Source: CAWIUB01 sp963839995 (GTDB lineage Bacteria; Actinomycetota; Actinomycetes; Mycobacteriales; Jatrophihabitantaceae). From it: a stretch of 64,000 nucleotides of DNA. The stretch spans positions 1 through 64,000 of the forward strand of contig CAWIXH010000015.1 of assembly GCA_963839995.1 (NCBI GenBank), given 5' to 3'. Each line of letters starts with the position of its first letter. Position 1 is the first letter of the stretch. The notes below the pieces were generated by a model that worked only from the letters and a program-made list of their open reading frames with translations, was not told the DNA's origin and did no database searches. Of this stretch, positions 26,749 through 36,108 are shown piece after piece. A program made the translations under genes and the position numbers.

Positions 26749-27383
26749 ATGACCACGGCGATCATCGGCACCGGAGGCATCGGATCGGCCATCGCGCGTC
26801 AGCTTGCTGCCGGGGGCGAGACCCTCCAGCTCCCGAGCGCCGACAAGCAGTCGGCTCGAAAGCTGGCCGCGGCAATCGGCGGAACCGCGGTCGTCGCGCT
26901 CGACAACCGGAGCGTTTTGCAGGGAGCCGATGCCGTCGTCCTTGCGTTGCGGTTTTCCGTGTTGAAAGACGTCATCGACGAGATCGCCGACGCGCTGGGT
27001 GACACGTCTCTCGTCGTTCCGAGCAATCCGGTCGGACTCGATGCACAAGGCAAGGTCGTGCGACTTCTACCGGAAGGGCAGTCATCGGGCCAAGTTGTTG
27101 CTGGGTGGTTGCCGATCGGGACACGCTTTGCCATTGCGTTCGTACGATGTCGGCCGACCTCTTCGAGTCCTCGGCCAACCGGTCACCCGAGCCAGCGGTT
27201 CTGTTCTACGTGATCAACGACGACCGTGGTGGCGACGAAGTCGAGCGGCTGATCCGAACCGCTGGCTTCGAGCCGATGAAGGCGGGCGGGATCAACCAGT
27301 CGAGCCGGCTCGAAGTGGATGGCGACCTTCACGATCTCGTCGTCGGCCCCGCAGAGGCGCGCTCCCTGATCGTTGGGGTCTGA
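26749..27383 (+). pseudogene. F420-dependent NADP reductase-like gene, single-base frameshift
   Basis: The N-terminal frame MTTAIIGTGGIGSAIARQLA has the Rossmann GxGGIG nucleotide-binding motif, then LQGADAVVLALRF and LVVPSNPVG, as in NADPH:F420 oxidoreductase-like proteins. At about 27140 (gcgttcgtacgatgtcg) one base is missing; the downstream part continues one frame over as MSADLFESSANRSPEPAVLFYV and LIRTAGFEPMKAGGINQSSRLEV. Restored, the protein would be about 210 residues, normal for the family. A sequencing error is possible. Confidence 0.75.
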
Positions 27384-27533
27384 TCGCATTGCCGCCTCGG
27401 CCGCGCCACGTCTTGGGTCGGGCCATCGCCCAGAGGTTGCTCACAACGCTGACCATCGCCCTGTCGCCTGGCACCAACACGGGAACCGCCGCTCGATTTT
27501 CGCAGCGACCGAGACCAAACCAGGAGTGAAGTC

Positions 27534-28007
27534 GTGACCAGTCGCCTTCCCGACCCTCGCCTGAACCTGATCTACCGCTTGGAAGCGAGTGTCGGCGACC
27601 CCCAAGATGTCGGCGAGATCTCCGCTGGTCACCGGCGCATCGTTCCGTTGACCGGTGGGACTTTCAGCGGACCCGAGCTGCGCGGGACACTGCTTCCGGG
27701 TGCGAGCGCCGATTGGCAGATCGTTCTTCCAGATGGCACAGCACTCGGCGACGTCCGCTACACGCTGGAAACCGAACGCGGAGATGTGCTCTACGTTCAA
27801 TCACAAGGTGTGCGGCACGGAAGCACGGCGGTCCTCGAGCGGCTCGGACGCGGGGAAGACGTCGACGCTGGTGAATACACCTTCCGCGGTGCCGTCAAAA
27901 TCGAGACCGGGGCCGACAGCCTCGACTGGTTGAACAAAGGCATATTCGTCAGTGTCGGAGGTCGGCAGCGCCGAGGTGTGATCTACGAGGTCTATCTCGT
28001 CGGATGA
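27534..28007 (+). CDS. DUF3237 family protein
   Basis: A 157-residue protein of the DUF3237 (UPF0311-like) beta-barrel family: LNLIYRLEASVGDPQDVG, then GHRRIVPLTGGTFSGPELRG, LLPGASADWQ, YTLETERGDVLYVQSQG and FRGAVKIETG. Function is unknown; these genes often sit in catabolic clusters. It overlaps the SDR start by 4 bp (ATGA), so the two were translationally coupled. Start is the GTG at 27534 after GAGTGAAGTC. Confidence 0.85.
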   Translation: MTSRLPDPRLNLIYRLEASVGDPQDVGEISAGHRRIVPLTGGTFSGPELRGTLLPGASADWQIVLPDGTALGDVRYTLETERGDVLYVQSQGVRHGSTAVLERLGRGEDVDAGEYTFRGAVKIETGADSLDWLNKGIFVSVGGRQRRGVIYEVYLVG

Positions 28008-28168
28008 GCGGTCCATCCGACTCGAGAGAGCCGTCGGGGATACCTCGCGTCGGCGCATCCGATGCCTTGCGCAAAGTCGTGATTGTCACCGGAGCCTCTC
28101 AAGGCATCGGCGCAGGCCTTGTAGAAGGCTTCCGTAGTATGGGATATGCGGTCGTTGGCTCGTCGCGC

Positions 28169-29699
28169 GTAACCATTCACCTGTTACCAGTGTGACTGGT
28201 GTGGCGAGCAGCGGCGTGTCGGCTTGATCTTGGTTGGCTGGCCTCGATCATGCTCGTGTGGCCGGGATGGAGCAGTTGTCGCGTGAGCAGCTGCTGGTGG
28301 TGGTGGCCGAGCAGGCCCGCGTGATCGAGGGGCAGTCGGCGCGGATCGAGGCGCTGACGGCTCAGGTTGCGGAGCTGACCCGGCGGCTGGGGCAGAACTC
28401 GGGCAACTCGTCGCTTCCGCCGTCCTCGGACCGGTTCGGCAAGCCGAAGCGTGACCGGCGGGCAGGTTCGGCTCGCAAGCCGGGCAAGCAGCCTGGCGCA
28501 CCGGGCTCGGCGCTGGAGTATGTGGCCGACCCGGACGAGGTGGTCGAGCACGTGCCGGCCGCATGCGGTGGCTGCGGGGCCGGGCTGGACGGTGCCGAGG
28601 ACGCCGGGATGATCATCAGGCAGGTCCGCGATGTGCCGCTGGTCAAGGTGAAGATCACCGAGCATCGCCTGCACAAGCGGGCTTGCGGCTGCGGCAGGAT
28701 AACCACCGCGCCCGCCCCGGTGGGGGTGGACGGCCCGGTCTGTTACGGGTCGAACCTGCGCGCGATCGCGGTGTATCTGGTGGTGTTCCAGCACGTGCCG
28801 GTGGAGCGGGCCGCCGGGTTGATCGCCGACCTGACCGGCGCGGGCGTCTCGACCGGCTGGGTGTCCGCCCAGGTCGCGCGCACCGCCGAGGCGCTGGCCG
28901 AGGTGGAGAAGCTGATCAAGACGCTGATCACGCTGGCCGCGGTGCTCGGCGTCGATGAGACCACCGTGAACGTGGCCGGGCGCAAGCAGTGGCTGCACGT
29001 GGCGCGCACCGACCTGCTCACCGCCTACCACCTCGACCCCAGCCGCGGCCGCGGCGCGGTCGACTGTTTCGGGGTGCTGCCCGGCTACGCCGGCGTCGCC
29101 GTGCACGACGCGCTGTCGGTCTACGACGGCGCGGCCTACGCCACCGCCCGCCACGCCCTGTGCGGGGCGCACCTGATCCGCGAGCTCACCGCGGTCGCCG
29201 AGCAGCACCCAGACGCGATCTGGCCGGGCCAGGCCCGTTCCGCGCTCGCAGACCTGGCCAGCGCCGCCCGTGCGGCCCGAGACGAAGGGCTGAACCTCAT
29301 CCCGCCCGAACAGGCCGCGCAACCGCTGCTGCTGTTCCGCCATGCCGTGCTGGTCGGCCTGGCCGAACACCGCCGGTCGCCCGGGCGCAAGCAGTCCAAG
29401 GCGCGCAACCTGCTCGAACGCCTGCGCGACCGCGAGGATGAGATCCTGCGCTTCACCACCGACCTCGCCGTGCCGTTCACCAACAACGGCAGCGAACGCG
29501 ACCTGCGCCCGGTCAAGACCCAGATCAAGATCTCCGGCTGTCACCGCGCCGCCACCGGCGCCGCCAACTGGCTACGCGTCCGCGGATACATCTCCACCGT
29601 CCGCAAACACGGCAACGACATCCTCACCGCGCTCCGCGACGCCATCACCGGAAACCCCTGGCAACCACCGAAATCAGTGCTCGCCACCTGAATGCTTAC
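28169..29699 (+). mobile_element. IS66-family insertion sequence
   Basis: A 1531-bp element bounded by imperfect inverted ends (gtaaccattcac at the left; gtaagcattcag read inward from the right) and a perfect 8-bp target duplication, CGTCGCGC, at 28161-28168 and 29700-29707. It carries a single IS66-type transposase and no tnpA/tnpB accessory genes. The clean duplication and intact gene suggest a fairly recent insertion. Confidence 0.95.
28267..29691 (+). CDS. IS66-family transposase
   Basis: About 474 residues. It has an N-terminal leucine-zipper-like coiled coil (VVVAEQARVIEGQSARIEAL), the conserved NSSLPPSSDRFGKPK segment, a zinc finger (CGGCG ... CGCG), and the DDE transposase domain (VLGVDETTVNV, LCGAHLIRELTAV, NNGSERDLRPVKTQIKISGCHR). 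ATG at 28267 is used; TTG at 28234 is in frame further upstream. The full set of family motifs suggests an active enzyme. Confidence 0.93.
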   Translation: MEQLSREQLLVVVAEQARVIEGQSARIEALTAQVAELTRRLGQNSGNSSLPPSSDRFGKPKRDRRAGSARKPGKQPGAPGSALEYVADPDEVVEHVPAACGGCGAGLDGAEDAGMIIRQVRDVPLVKVKITEHRLHKRACGCGRITTAPAPVGVDGPVCYGSNLRAIAVYLVVFQHVPVERAAGLIADLTGAGVSTGWVSAQVARTAEALAEVEKLIKTLITLAAVLGVDETTVNVAGRKQWLHVARTDLLTAYHLDPSRGRGAVDCFGVLPGYAGVAVHDALSVYDGAAYATARHALCGAHLIRELTAVAEQHPDAIWPGQARSALADLASAARAARDEGLNLIPPEQAAQPLLLFRHAVLVGLAEHRRSPGRKQSKARNLLERLRDREDEILRFTTDLAVPFTNNGSERDLRPVKTQIKISGCHRAATGAANWLRVRGYISTVRKHGNDILTALRDAITGNPWQPPKSVLAT

Positions 29700-31182
29700 C
29701 GTCGCGCTCGATCGACCATTCCGACGCGCCCGATTTCATCACGGTGAGGGGCGACATTGCAGAGGTCGAGACCGCTCAGATGATCGTGGAACAAGCGGTC
29801 AATCGCTTTGGGCGCGTCGACAGTCTGATCAACAACGCGGGGATTTTCATCAGCAAACCGTTCACTGACTACACACTTGAGGACTACCTCGCGATTACAG
29901 CCGTGAATCTGACGGGGTTCTTCCATATAACCCAAGCCGTCATGCGGCAAATACTCGCCCAGGGTACCGGCGGTCACATAGTCAATATTACGACGAGCCT
30001 GGTCGATCAGGCCGAGAGCGAGAACCCCTCTGCTCTTGTATCGCTCACCAAGGGAGGACTGGCGGCCGTGACGCGTTCACTGGCTATCGAGTACGCGTCT
30101 CGCGGCGTGCGGTTCAATGCAGTTGCCCTCGGAGTTATAGAGAACCCCCTCTATGACGCAGCGTCGTATGAGGGGCTAGCACAGCTCCATCCGCTGGGCC
30201 GAGTTGGCCAAATTAGCGACGTTGTAGAAGGAATTCTCTATCTCGACCAGGCCTCATTCGTCACAGGCGTTGTCCTGCACATCGACGGCGGTCAGTCCGC
30301 GGGGAATTGATTCGCCAACTGATCTAGCTCGACTTTCGCACTTATGCTGCGGCGTCTTCCCAGGCCAGCCGGAGGAGGCTGATTTCGCGTGGGGTGAGCG
30401 GTTGAGGTTGTTCTTGCCGATATTGCGCGGCGATGATCACGCGGCGGAGTTTGGCGATCATGTCGGCGACCGAGGGCTGGGTTTTGTCGCGGTACCAGGG
30501 GGCGAGGTCGCGGGCGGCGGTGACGTCGTCGGGCTGGTAGCCGGTGAGGGCGTAGCAGCTGATCGCGACGCTGGTCACGATGAGGGTGAACGGCACGGTG
30601 CGTTGGACCGCGCGGGGTAGCCGGTTGCGGGCCTGCCCGACGCCGGTGGTCTGTTTGGCGTCTTCGATGGCGACCTCGATGCTCCGGCGTGGCGTTCGAT
30701 GAGCTGTGCTGGGTTGACGGTCAGGTCGGTGCTGATCAGCGCGATGGCGTAGCCGGTGGCGTCGGCTTTGTCGCGGACCAGCACGACCTGAACCTGCTGC
30801 GGGCCGAATACGCCGTACCACAGGCAGCGCAGGGCCGCGGCGTGCACGGTTGCGGTGGCGCCGTAGCGGTGCACCGCGGTCGCGGTGAACGCGGCGGCCG
30901 CGGCGAGGTCGGCCAGCGCGGGCAGCTGGCGGCCTTTGAGCCGGGGTCGGCCGCGGCGCCCGGTGCGCGGCGGGGCGAGCTGGTAGAGGGCGGCGTTGGC
31001 GCGCAGCCGGGTGGTCCAGGTGACCGCGGCGGGCAGGCCGCGCAGGGCGCGCCCGGCGTAGGCGCAGTCGGCGACCACGTGCAGGTGCCGGCGGCCGGGA
31101 GCGTGTCAGATGGTCTGTGTACGGGAGGTGCCTGAGAGCCTGAAGTGACTGATGTGGCTTCAGGTGGAAGGAGACACCGAGC

Positions 31183-32610
31183 ATGTGCGCAGCAATGATC
31201 ACCGATCTGGGGCCGGAGTCGTCGATGCCGGGCCGGGCGACACCACCGGCGCCGCCCCCGTGGGCGTGCGAGCAGACTCGCGCCCGGACGGCCGCCGAGC
31301 TGGCCGACGAGCTGGTGGACGAGGCGTGGCTGGACCAGCTGATCGCCTCCGCCGGGGCGGGCGAGTTGCGGTTGACCGGCGAGGGCGGGTTCCTGCCGGA
31401 GTTGATCAAGCGGGTCCTGGAGCGGGGACTGGAGGTCGAACGCACTGATCACCTGGGCTATGAGAAGGGAGACCCGGCCGGGCGCGGCGCGCCGAACTCG
31501 CGCAACGGCACCACCCCGAAGACGGTGCTCACCGAGGCCGGGCCGATCGGGCTGGAGGTGCCCCGCGACCGGCTCGGCACGTTCACTCCGCGGCTGGTGC
31601 CCAAGGGTGAGCGGCGACTCGCCGGCGGCCTCGACGACATGATCATCAGCTTGTATGCGGGCGGGATGACGGTCCGCGACATCGAACACCACCTGGTGCG
31701 CACGTTGGGCGTCGAGGTGTCCCGGGAGACCATCTCCAAGATCACCGACGCGGTGCTGGAAGAGGTCAAGGCCTGGCAGGCCCGGCCGCTGGATGCGATC
31801 TACCCGATCATCTACGTCGACGCGCTGGTGGTGAAGGTCCGCGACGGCGCGCACGTGATGAACAAGGCCGCGCACATCGTCGTCGGCGTGGACACCGACG
31901 GAATCAAGCACGTGCTGGGCATCTGGGTGCAGAACGCCGAGGGCGCGAGGTTCTGGCTGCAGGTGTTCACCGAGCTGCGCAACCGCGGGGTGCGCGACGT
32001 GCTGATCGCCTGCTGCGACGGGCTTGAAGGCCTGCCCGAGGCGATCGAGACCGTCTGGCCCAAGACGGTGACCCAGACCTGCGTGGTCCACCTCATTCGG
32101 GCGGCCATGCGGTATGTGTCCTACGGCGACCGCAAGGCCGTCGCCGCCGCCCTCAAACCGATCTACACCGCGGCCACCGAAGACGCCGCCCTCGAGGCCC
32201 TCGCGGCGTTCACCGAAGGCGAGCTGGGCCGCCGCTACCCCGGCGCGGTCGGCGTCTGGGAACGCGCCTGGGAACGGTTCACCCCGTTCTTGGCCTTCCC
32301 ACCGCAAGTAAGGAAGATCATCTACACGACCAATGCCATCGAAAGCCTGAACTACCAACTCCGCAAGATCATCAAGAACCGAGGGCACTTCCCCTCCGAC
32401 GAGGCGGTGGTCAAGCTGCTCTGGCTGGCCATCTGCGACATCGAGGACAAGCGCGCCCGCGCCCGGGAGAAGGAACGCCGCCGCAAGCCCGTCAACCACC
32501 GCACCGCACCCGGCCGGCTCGTCGAGGGCCAACTCGTCACCGGCTGGAAACAGGCCCTCAACGCCCTCGACATCGCCTACCCCGGCCGCCTGCCGCAAGG
32601 AGTGAACTGA
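31183..32610 (+). CDS. IS256-family transposase (copy 1)
   Basis: A 475-residue mutator-type DDE transposase. Catalytic signature: first Asp in IIYVDALVVKVRDG, second Asp in LIACCDGLEGLPEAI, the family motif CVVHLIRAAMRYV and the Glu in TTNAIESLNYQLRKI. The predicted protein is identical to that of the inverted copy at 37215-38642. The start ATG at 31183 lies 84 bp inside the left end; a second ATG lies 12 bp on. Confidence 0.95.
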   Translation: MCAAMITDLGPESSMPGRATPPAPPPWACEQTRARTAAELADELVDEAWLDQLIASAGAGELRLTGEGGFLPELIKRVLERGLEVERTDHLGYEKGDPAGRGAPNSRNGTTPKTVLTEAGPIGLEVPRDRLGTFTPRLVPKGERRLAGGLDDMIISLYAGGMTVRDIEHHLVRTLGVEVSRETISKITDAVLEEVKAWQARPLDAIYPIIYVDALVVKVRDGAHVMNKAAHIVVGVDTDGIKHVLGIWVQNAEGARFWLQVFTELRNRGVRDVLIACCDGLEGLPEAIETVWPKTVTQTCVVHLIRAAMRYVSYGDRKAVAAALKPIYTAATEDAALEALAAFTEGELGRRYPGAVGVWERAWERFTPFLAFPPQVRKIIYTTNAIESLNYQLRKIIKNRGHFPSDEAVVKLLWLAICDIEDKRARAREKERRRKPVNHRTAPGRLVEGQLVTGWKQALNALDIAYPGRLPQGVN

Positions 32611-32611
32611 C

Positions 32612-32872
32612 GTGACCGGAAACGATCACCGGCCCGCCTACAGCACGCTGCGATCACCCTGGGTGCTCGTCGAGGACGGCGTCGTCGACCACAGCGCCGA
32701 AGTGCTCGAACGGCTCACCAACTGGCTGCTGACCGGCACCGACACCGCCGCGATCACCCGCTGCACCCGCGCGCTATCCCTCGGCGAGACCGACGACCCG
32801 ATCAGCATCGCCTCCTGGACCGACGCGCTCGCAGCACGCCTGCGTCACCGAGCCGAACAAGCCCAACTCTGA
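32612..32872 (+). CDS. Small passenger ORF of the IS256 element (copy 1)
   Basis: An 86-residue protein whose GTG start follows the transposase stop by one base, so it is probably translationally coupled. It is mildly acidic and helical (VEDGVVDHSAEVLERLTNWLL, TDALAARLRHRAEQAQL). It is kept unchanged in the second copy of the element. Its function is unknown; a regulator of transposition or a stability partner of the transposase is conceivable. Confidence 0.65.
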   Translation: MTGNDHRPAYSTLRSPWVLVEDGVVDHSAEVLERLTNWLLTGTDTAAITRCTRALSLGETDDPISIASWTDALAARLRHRAEQAQL

Positions 32873-34020
32873 ACACCCACCAACATCAACAAGGAGCACC
32901 CCACACACAGAAGACTTGACAAGCTCCCGGCCCGGGCAGCGCGGCGGCCAGCTGGCAGACCAGCCGGCGGGCCAGGGCGAGCCGGGAGTCCTCGATCCCC
33001 TTGTGCACCAAGGCAAAGCACACCGGCAGGGCGACCGGCCGGTCCAGAAACGGCAGCCGCACCACGATCGCCGCGATCACCCAGTTGTTGCCGTAACCGA
33101 CGGCCCGCTTGTCACGCGCCGACCCGTCATGGAACCAGGACGCGGCGTGCACCCGTGGCCCGCGGCGGTGAAACAGCGTGTCGTCGACCGCGACCGTCAC
33201 CGGCTGATCATCGGCGACCAGCGCCGCGACGATCAGCCGGGCCAGCACCGCCGACAGTTCATCGACCGACCAGCGCGCGTGCGAGAAGAACCGGTGCGCG
33301 CGGTGATGCGACCACACCCGCGACAGCCGGGCGCCGACCAGCATCCCGCACACCGTGCGCCGTGCGGTCTGCGCGAGGAACCCGGCCGCCAGTGCGCAGA
33401 ACACCGCGAAGCTCGGCGCGGTGAAACAGCCGCGGAACTCGCCCAACAGTCCGGCCAGCGACCCGGGCACTACAGTCGAGGCGCGGGGCGTCGGCGTGCC
33501 TACTACGGGAAGACACGCGCCGGCGCCCTCCTCCACCTCCGACCGCGCCGAATGGGGCGCGTCAGAGTGCCGCTGCGGGCACGCATGTGCCGTACGGGAA
33601 GACATGCAGTCACAGTGATCACTTCAGCCGCACCAGTCACGCAGGCACGCGGGGGCCAAGATCAGCCGCCGGCCCGTTCGGACTTCAAGATCACCGGGCT
33701 GAAAGTGCGAAAGTCGAGATCTAGCCCTCCAACTAAAATATCGCGGGTGGGGCGCCCGCGAACCATCCTGTAATGATTTCGGATCTTTCACCCCGGCCAG
33801 GGAGCTTCTGGGCTGGCGGGCTCACTGGTATCCCCGGGCCAAGACTGCCTTCGGGTAACCAGCCGGCCTTCGATCTGACAGCGCCATAACATTCCATCTC
33901 GAGCGGCTGGCCAAGTACCTCTTAAGAGCGGCGGAACCGCGCCAGAACGAGACCTCTTTGTGTCAAGTGCGGGGGTCGGCCTGCTCCTGCACCGGGATTG
34001 TCGGCCGGTGCTCGCCGGCG

Positions 34021-35307
34021 TCAAGGTCGGTCCTGCCCGCGCCCGCGGCGCGGGCCCGGGCGGGGCTCCACCTGGACCCCTGCTGCGCTCCGGCGAGTTC
34101 GGCGCCTAGCAGGAGCAGGCGGGGATGTGAGCATGGCCTGCTCGCCGGTGGCGGTTCTAGGGTTGGGGGTGGCCCGGGAGTGGCTTGTCCGAAGAGCCGG
34201 TCTATCGGGGTGTGAGCCGGCCGCGCTGGATGCAGCGTCGTTCCCCGATTGCCCTCCCGGGTCCTTGCCGATGCCGGTGACGCGCCGGCGTGCGTCCTGA
34301 AGCATCCGCTCGTAGAGCGCGTCGCTGATCTTGCGTTTGAGCGAGCGCAGCGCGCACTTGCCGGTCATTCCGTCGGCGATCTTCTTGTCGTAGTAGGCGC
34401 GGCCCTCGCTGCCGCGGTGGCGGATCTGGCTGACCGCGGCCATGTGGATGACGTAGTTCAGCTGCCGGTTCCCGCGCCGGGACAGCCGGTAGATGACCCG
34501 GTCTCCGGAGGAGACCTCGATCGGGGCGGTGCCGTTGTAGGAAGCGAACCGGTGCCGGGTTGCAAACCGGCCGATGTCGCGCACGTAGCCGAGCACCGTG
34601 CCAGCCACGATCGGCCCCACCCCGTAGATGTCGGTGGTCGAGGTTCCGGAGGCGGCCACGGCACGCGCGGTGCGCCGCCTGGCGTCGCGGCGCTGCGCGT
34701 CGAGGCGTTGCAGGTCGGCGACCAGGTCCCGGGCGAACTCGAGTTTCGCCTGCGTGATAGGGCAATCGGCGACGATGCCGTCAAGGACCGCGACCGCCTG
34801 CCCAGCGGAGAGCTCTCTGCGGAACCCGCCGGGTGTCAGCTCGCAGAGCACGGTGTGCAGCCGGCATAGCAGTTGGGTGCGCAGCCGGCCCAGGTCCCGG
34901 TAGCGGCGTGACCAGATCCGCATCACCATCGTCTGGTCCTCGGCCTCTACCTGCGCCAGGTCGCGAGCGCGAAGTGCCGCGATGGCGACCGAGCGAGCAT
35001 CATTGGGGTCGTTCTTGTTGATCTGCCCGGTGTTCAGCAGCCGCACCCGCGCGGCGAGCTTGGGCGGCACGTCGACGACACGTTCCCCGACGGCGATCAG
35101 CTGCTGGGCCAGCAGCTGCTCCAGCCCGCGGGCTCCCTCGATCGCCCAGGTCCGCTTCGGCCAGTCAGCGGCCCATTCCAGCAGCACCGCGGCCTGTCCG
35201 GCCGAGGCGCGCACCCGCACCTGGCCCAGCCCCTTCTCCCGCCCGTCCAGCGCGACCGCGGTGTGCGAGCCCTTGTGCGGATCGATCCCGATCATTACGC
35301 CAGCCAT
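34021..35307 (-). CDS. IS110-family DEDD transposase (copy 1)
   Basis: 428 residues. The RuvC-like DEDD domain starts with IGIDPHKG (Asp9), then AIEGARG (Glu57) and NKNDPNDARS (Asp100, Asp103). The C-terminal Tnp_IS116/110/902 domain has the helix-hairpin-helix DIYGVGPIVAGTVLGYV and the RFASYNGTAPIEVSSG segment with the candidate catalytic serine. Residue 63 is Glu here and Gly in the copy at 56047. The last 60 or so residues are low-complexity and basic and may be a run-on tail. IS110 recombinases act with an RNA guide made from the element's own leader. Confidence 0.94.
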   Translation of the reverse strand: MAGVMIGIDPHKGSHTAVALDGREKGLGQVRVRASAGQAAVLLEWAADWPKRTWAIEGARGLEQLLAQQLIAVGERVVDVPPKLAARVRLLNTGQINKNDPNDARSVAIAALRARDLAQVEAEDQTMVMRIWSRRYRDLGRLRTQLLCRLHTVLCELTPGGFRRELSAGQAVAVLDGIVADCPITQAKLEFARDLVADLQRLDAQRRDARRRTARAVAASGTSTTDIYGVGPIVAGTVLGYVRDIGRFATRHRFASYNGTAPIEVSSGDRVIYRLSRRGNRQLNYVIHMAAVSQIRHRGSEGRAYYDKKIADGMTGKCALRSLKRKISDALYERMLQDARRRVTGIGKDPGGQSGNDAASSAAGSHPDRPALRTSHSRATPNPRTATGEQAMLTSPPAPARRRTRRSAAGVQVEPRPGPRRGRGQDRP

Positions 35308-35339
35308 CGTCGTTCACCTCCACAAGATCGAGCCGGCAG

Positions 35340-35530
35340 GAACACCGCGGCGGGCACGTCTGAATTCAGGACAGTGGCGCTCGCGCCTCTTCGGAGCCAC
35401 ACCGCGGGCAAGACACGACGAGCCGGCACCTCGTTCACAAGCCAGACCCGCAGGTCGGCAGACGGTTCCGGAGCCAGCCCGTCGCACCTCTCGGACGCTA
35501 CGAGCGAGTCGAGCATCCGGGCGTCAGTTT
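35340..35530 (-). ncRNA. Candidate bridge RNA of the IS110 element (copy 1)
   Basis: The region lies between the element end and the transposase start. Read on the transposase strand it contains, in order: aaccgtc (35461-35467), equal to the left target flank plus core; gaacga (35431-35436), complementary to core plus right target flank; aagagg (35386-35391), matching the element's other end (aaagaggtc); and attcaga (35359-35365), complementary to core plus the element start (tctgaat). This is the order of left-target, right-target, left-donor and right-donor guides in IS110 bridge RNAs. The left-donor match is the weakest. RNA ends are not determined. Confidence 0.7.
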
Positions 35531-35538
35531 CCATTCAG

Positions 35539-36108
35539 ACGGTTATCTCAAGCGGTCGGTGTGATCGCCTTGTATTTCGGGGATTTCTGCGGCGTAGACA
35601 TGGCAACGCCGTAACCGCCGATGCTAGGTCCGGTGCATGCTTGCGCGGGTGTTCAGGATAGGCGCAGGGACTGGCCGCCGCGCTGGCGCAAAGCTGATCT
35701 CGGGTTGAGGCGCCATGAAACGCTGCCATCGGCCGGCTATGACAAGACGAACGCTCGCCTGGCTGGCGTCGATCTCGACCCGCTTATCGCCGGGGTCATT
35801 GAAGAACGCAGCGAAGAGGAAGGTGTACGACCGGTCCCGGTCGTGTCCGGCGGTTACCGCGACGGCGGCGACACCCTATAGATAACGCGCCCCAACCAAG
35901 ATCAAACGGCATCAACAGCCCTGGCGAAGACACTGGAAAGCGGTTTGAGATAACGACGGTTTGCGTACTGCGAGCCAGCTCGTAAACCAAGCCGCTGGCA
36001 GCGCAAAGATACGTAAGCTCTTACGTTCTAACTTGCCAGGCTTAGGAGATCTCGACTACCAGCGACCGGCGGCGGCTTGCGCGGATCGAGGTCCGCGAGC
36101 CCCACAGG
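35539..36108. other. Gene-free stretch between IS110 and the coiled-coil gene
   Basis: No convincing gene. It holds two TTGAGATAAC motifs, one on the minus strand at about 35542-35552 next to the IS110 end and one on the plus strand at about 35945-35955. A plus-strand frame from 35621 (86 residues) is not recognised and has poor coding character. Confidence 0.4.

Larger units (their letters stand above)
28004..30310 (+). pseudogene. SDR-family oxidoreductase, split by an IS66 element
   Basis: The 5' part (28004-28168) gives the Rossmann start VVIVTGASQGIGAGLVEGF. The 3' part (29708-30310) gives SLINNAGIFISKPF, the VNITTSLVD serine region, a SLTKGGLAAVTRSLAIEYA helix and the C-terminal LHIDGGQSAGN. 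Removing 28169-29707 (the element plus one target repeat) joins the two parts in frame. In the restored protein the residue four before the active-site Lys is Val, not Tyr, so the classical YxxxK is not present; related SDRs with ALxSLTKGG exist, but catalysis may be altered. Confidence 0.9.
31099..32926 (+). mobile_element. IS256-family insertion sequence, copy 1
   Basis: 1828 bp, identical in layout to the inverted copy at 36899-38726. The ends are imperfect inverted repeats that start GAGCGTGTCAGATGG (left) and GAGCTTGTCAAGTCT (right, read inward). It lies inside the IS701-like transposase gene. The flanks (gcggccgg and ccggcccg) do not form a clear 8-bp duplication, unlike copy 2, so a small change occurred during or after insertion. 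Confidence 0.92.
30342..33605 (-). pseudogene. IS701-family DDE transposase, split by IS256 and frameshifted
   Basis: The N-terminal half (33605 down to 32927) has FCALAAGFLAQTARRTV, VTVAVDDTLFHRRG with the first catalytic Asp, and KRAVGYGNNWVIAA. The C-terminal half (31098 down to 30342) has HVVADCAYAGRAL with the second Asp and, after a frameshift near 30690, SIEVAIEDAKQTTGVGQARN with the Glu. The gene is cut between these halves by the IS256 copy at 31099-32926. It runs to a stop at 30342 inside the left inverted repeat. Confidence 0.85.
30328..33720 (-). mobile_element. IS701-like insertion sequence, itself interrupted by IS256
   Basis: The ends share a 16-bp inverted repeat: ctcgactttcgcactt at 30328-30343 and aagtgcgaaagtcgag at 33703-33718. 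CTAG flanks both sides (30324-30327 and 33721-33724), matching the 4-bp YTAR-type target duplication reported for the IS701 family. The transposase gene inside is split by an IS256 element and also frameshifted, so the element is dead. Without the IS256 it would be about 1565 bp. Confidence 0.8.
33950..35538 (-). mobile_element. IS110-family insertion sequence, copy 1
   Basis: 1589 bp, matching 55976-57564 with a constant offset of 22026 and at least one base difference inside the transposase. Left of it the flank reads ccagaacG and right of it Acggtt; a GA dinucleotide occurs at both junctions, consistent with a 2-bp core (TC on the transposase strand). No terminal inverted repeats are seen, as expected for IS110. 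The plus-strand right end (35308-35538) is the long non-coding leader where the bridge RNA is expected. Confidence 0.92.

Noticed and set aside
31091..32934. Inversion between the two IS256 copies as an explanation for the missing target duplication of copy 1
   Set aside because: Both flanks of copy 1 belong to the same IS701 transposase gene and copy 2 has a perfect duplication, so no inversion between them is needed.
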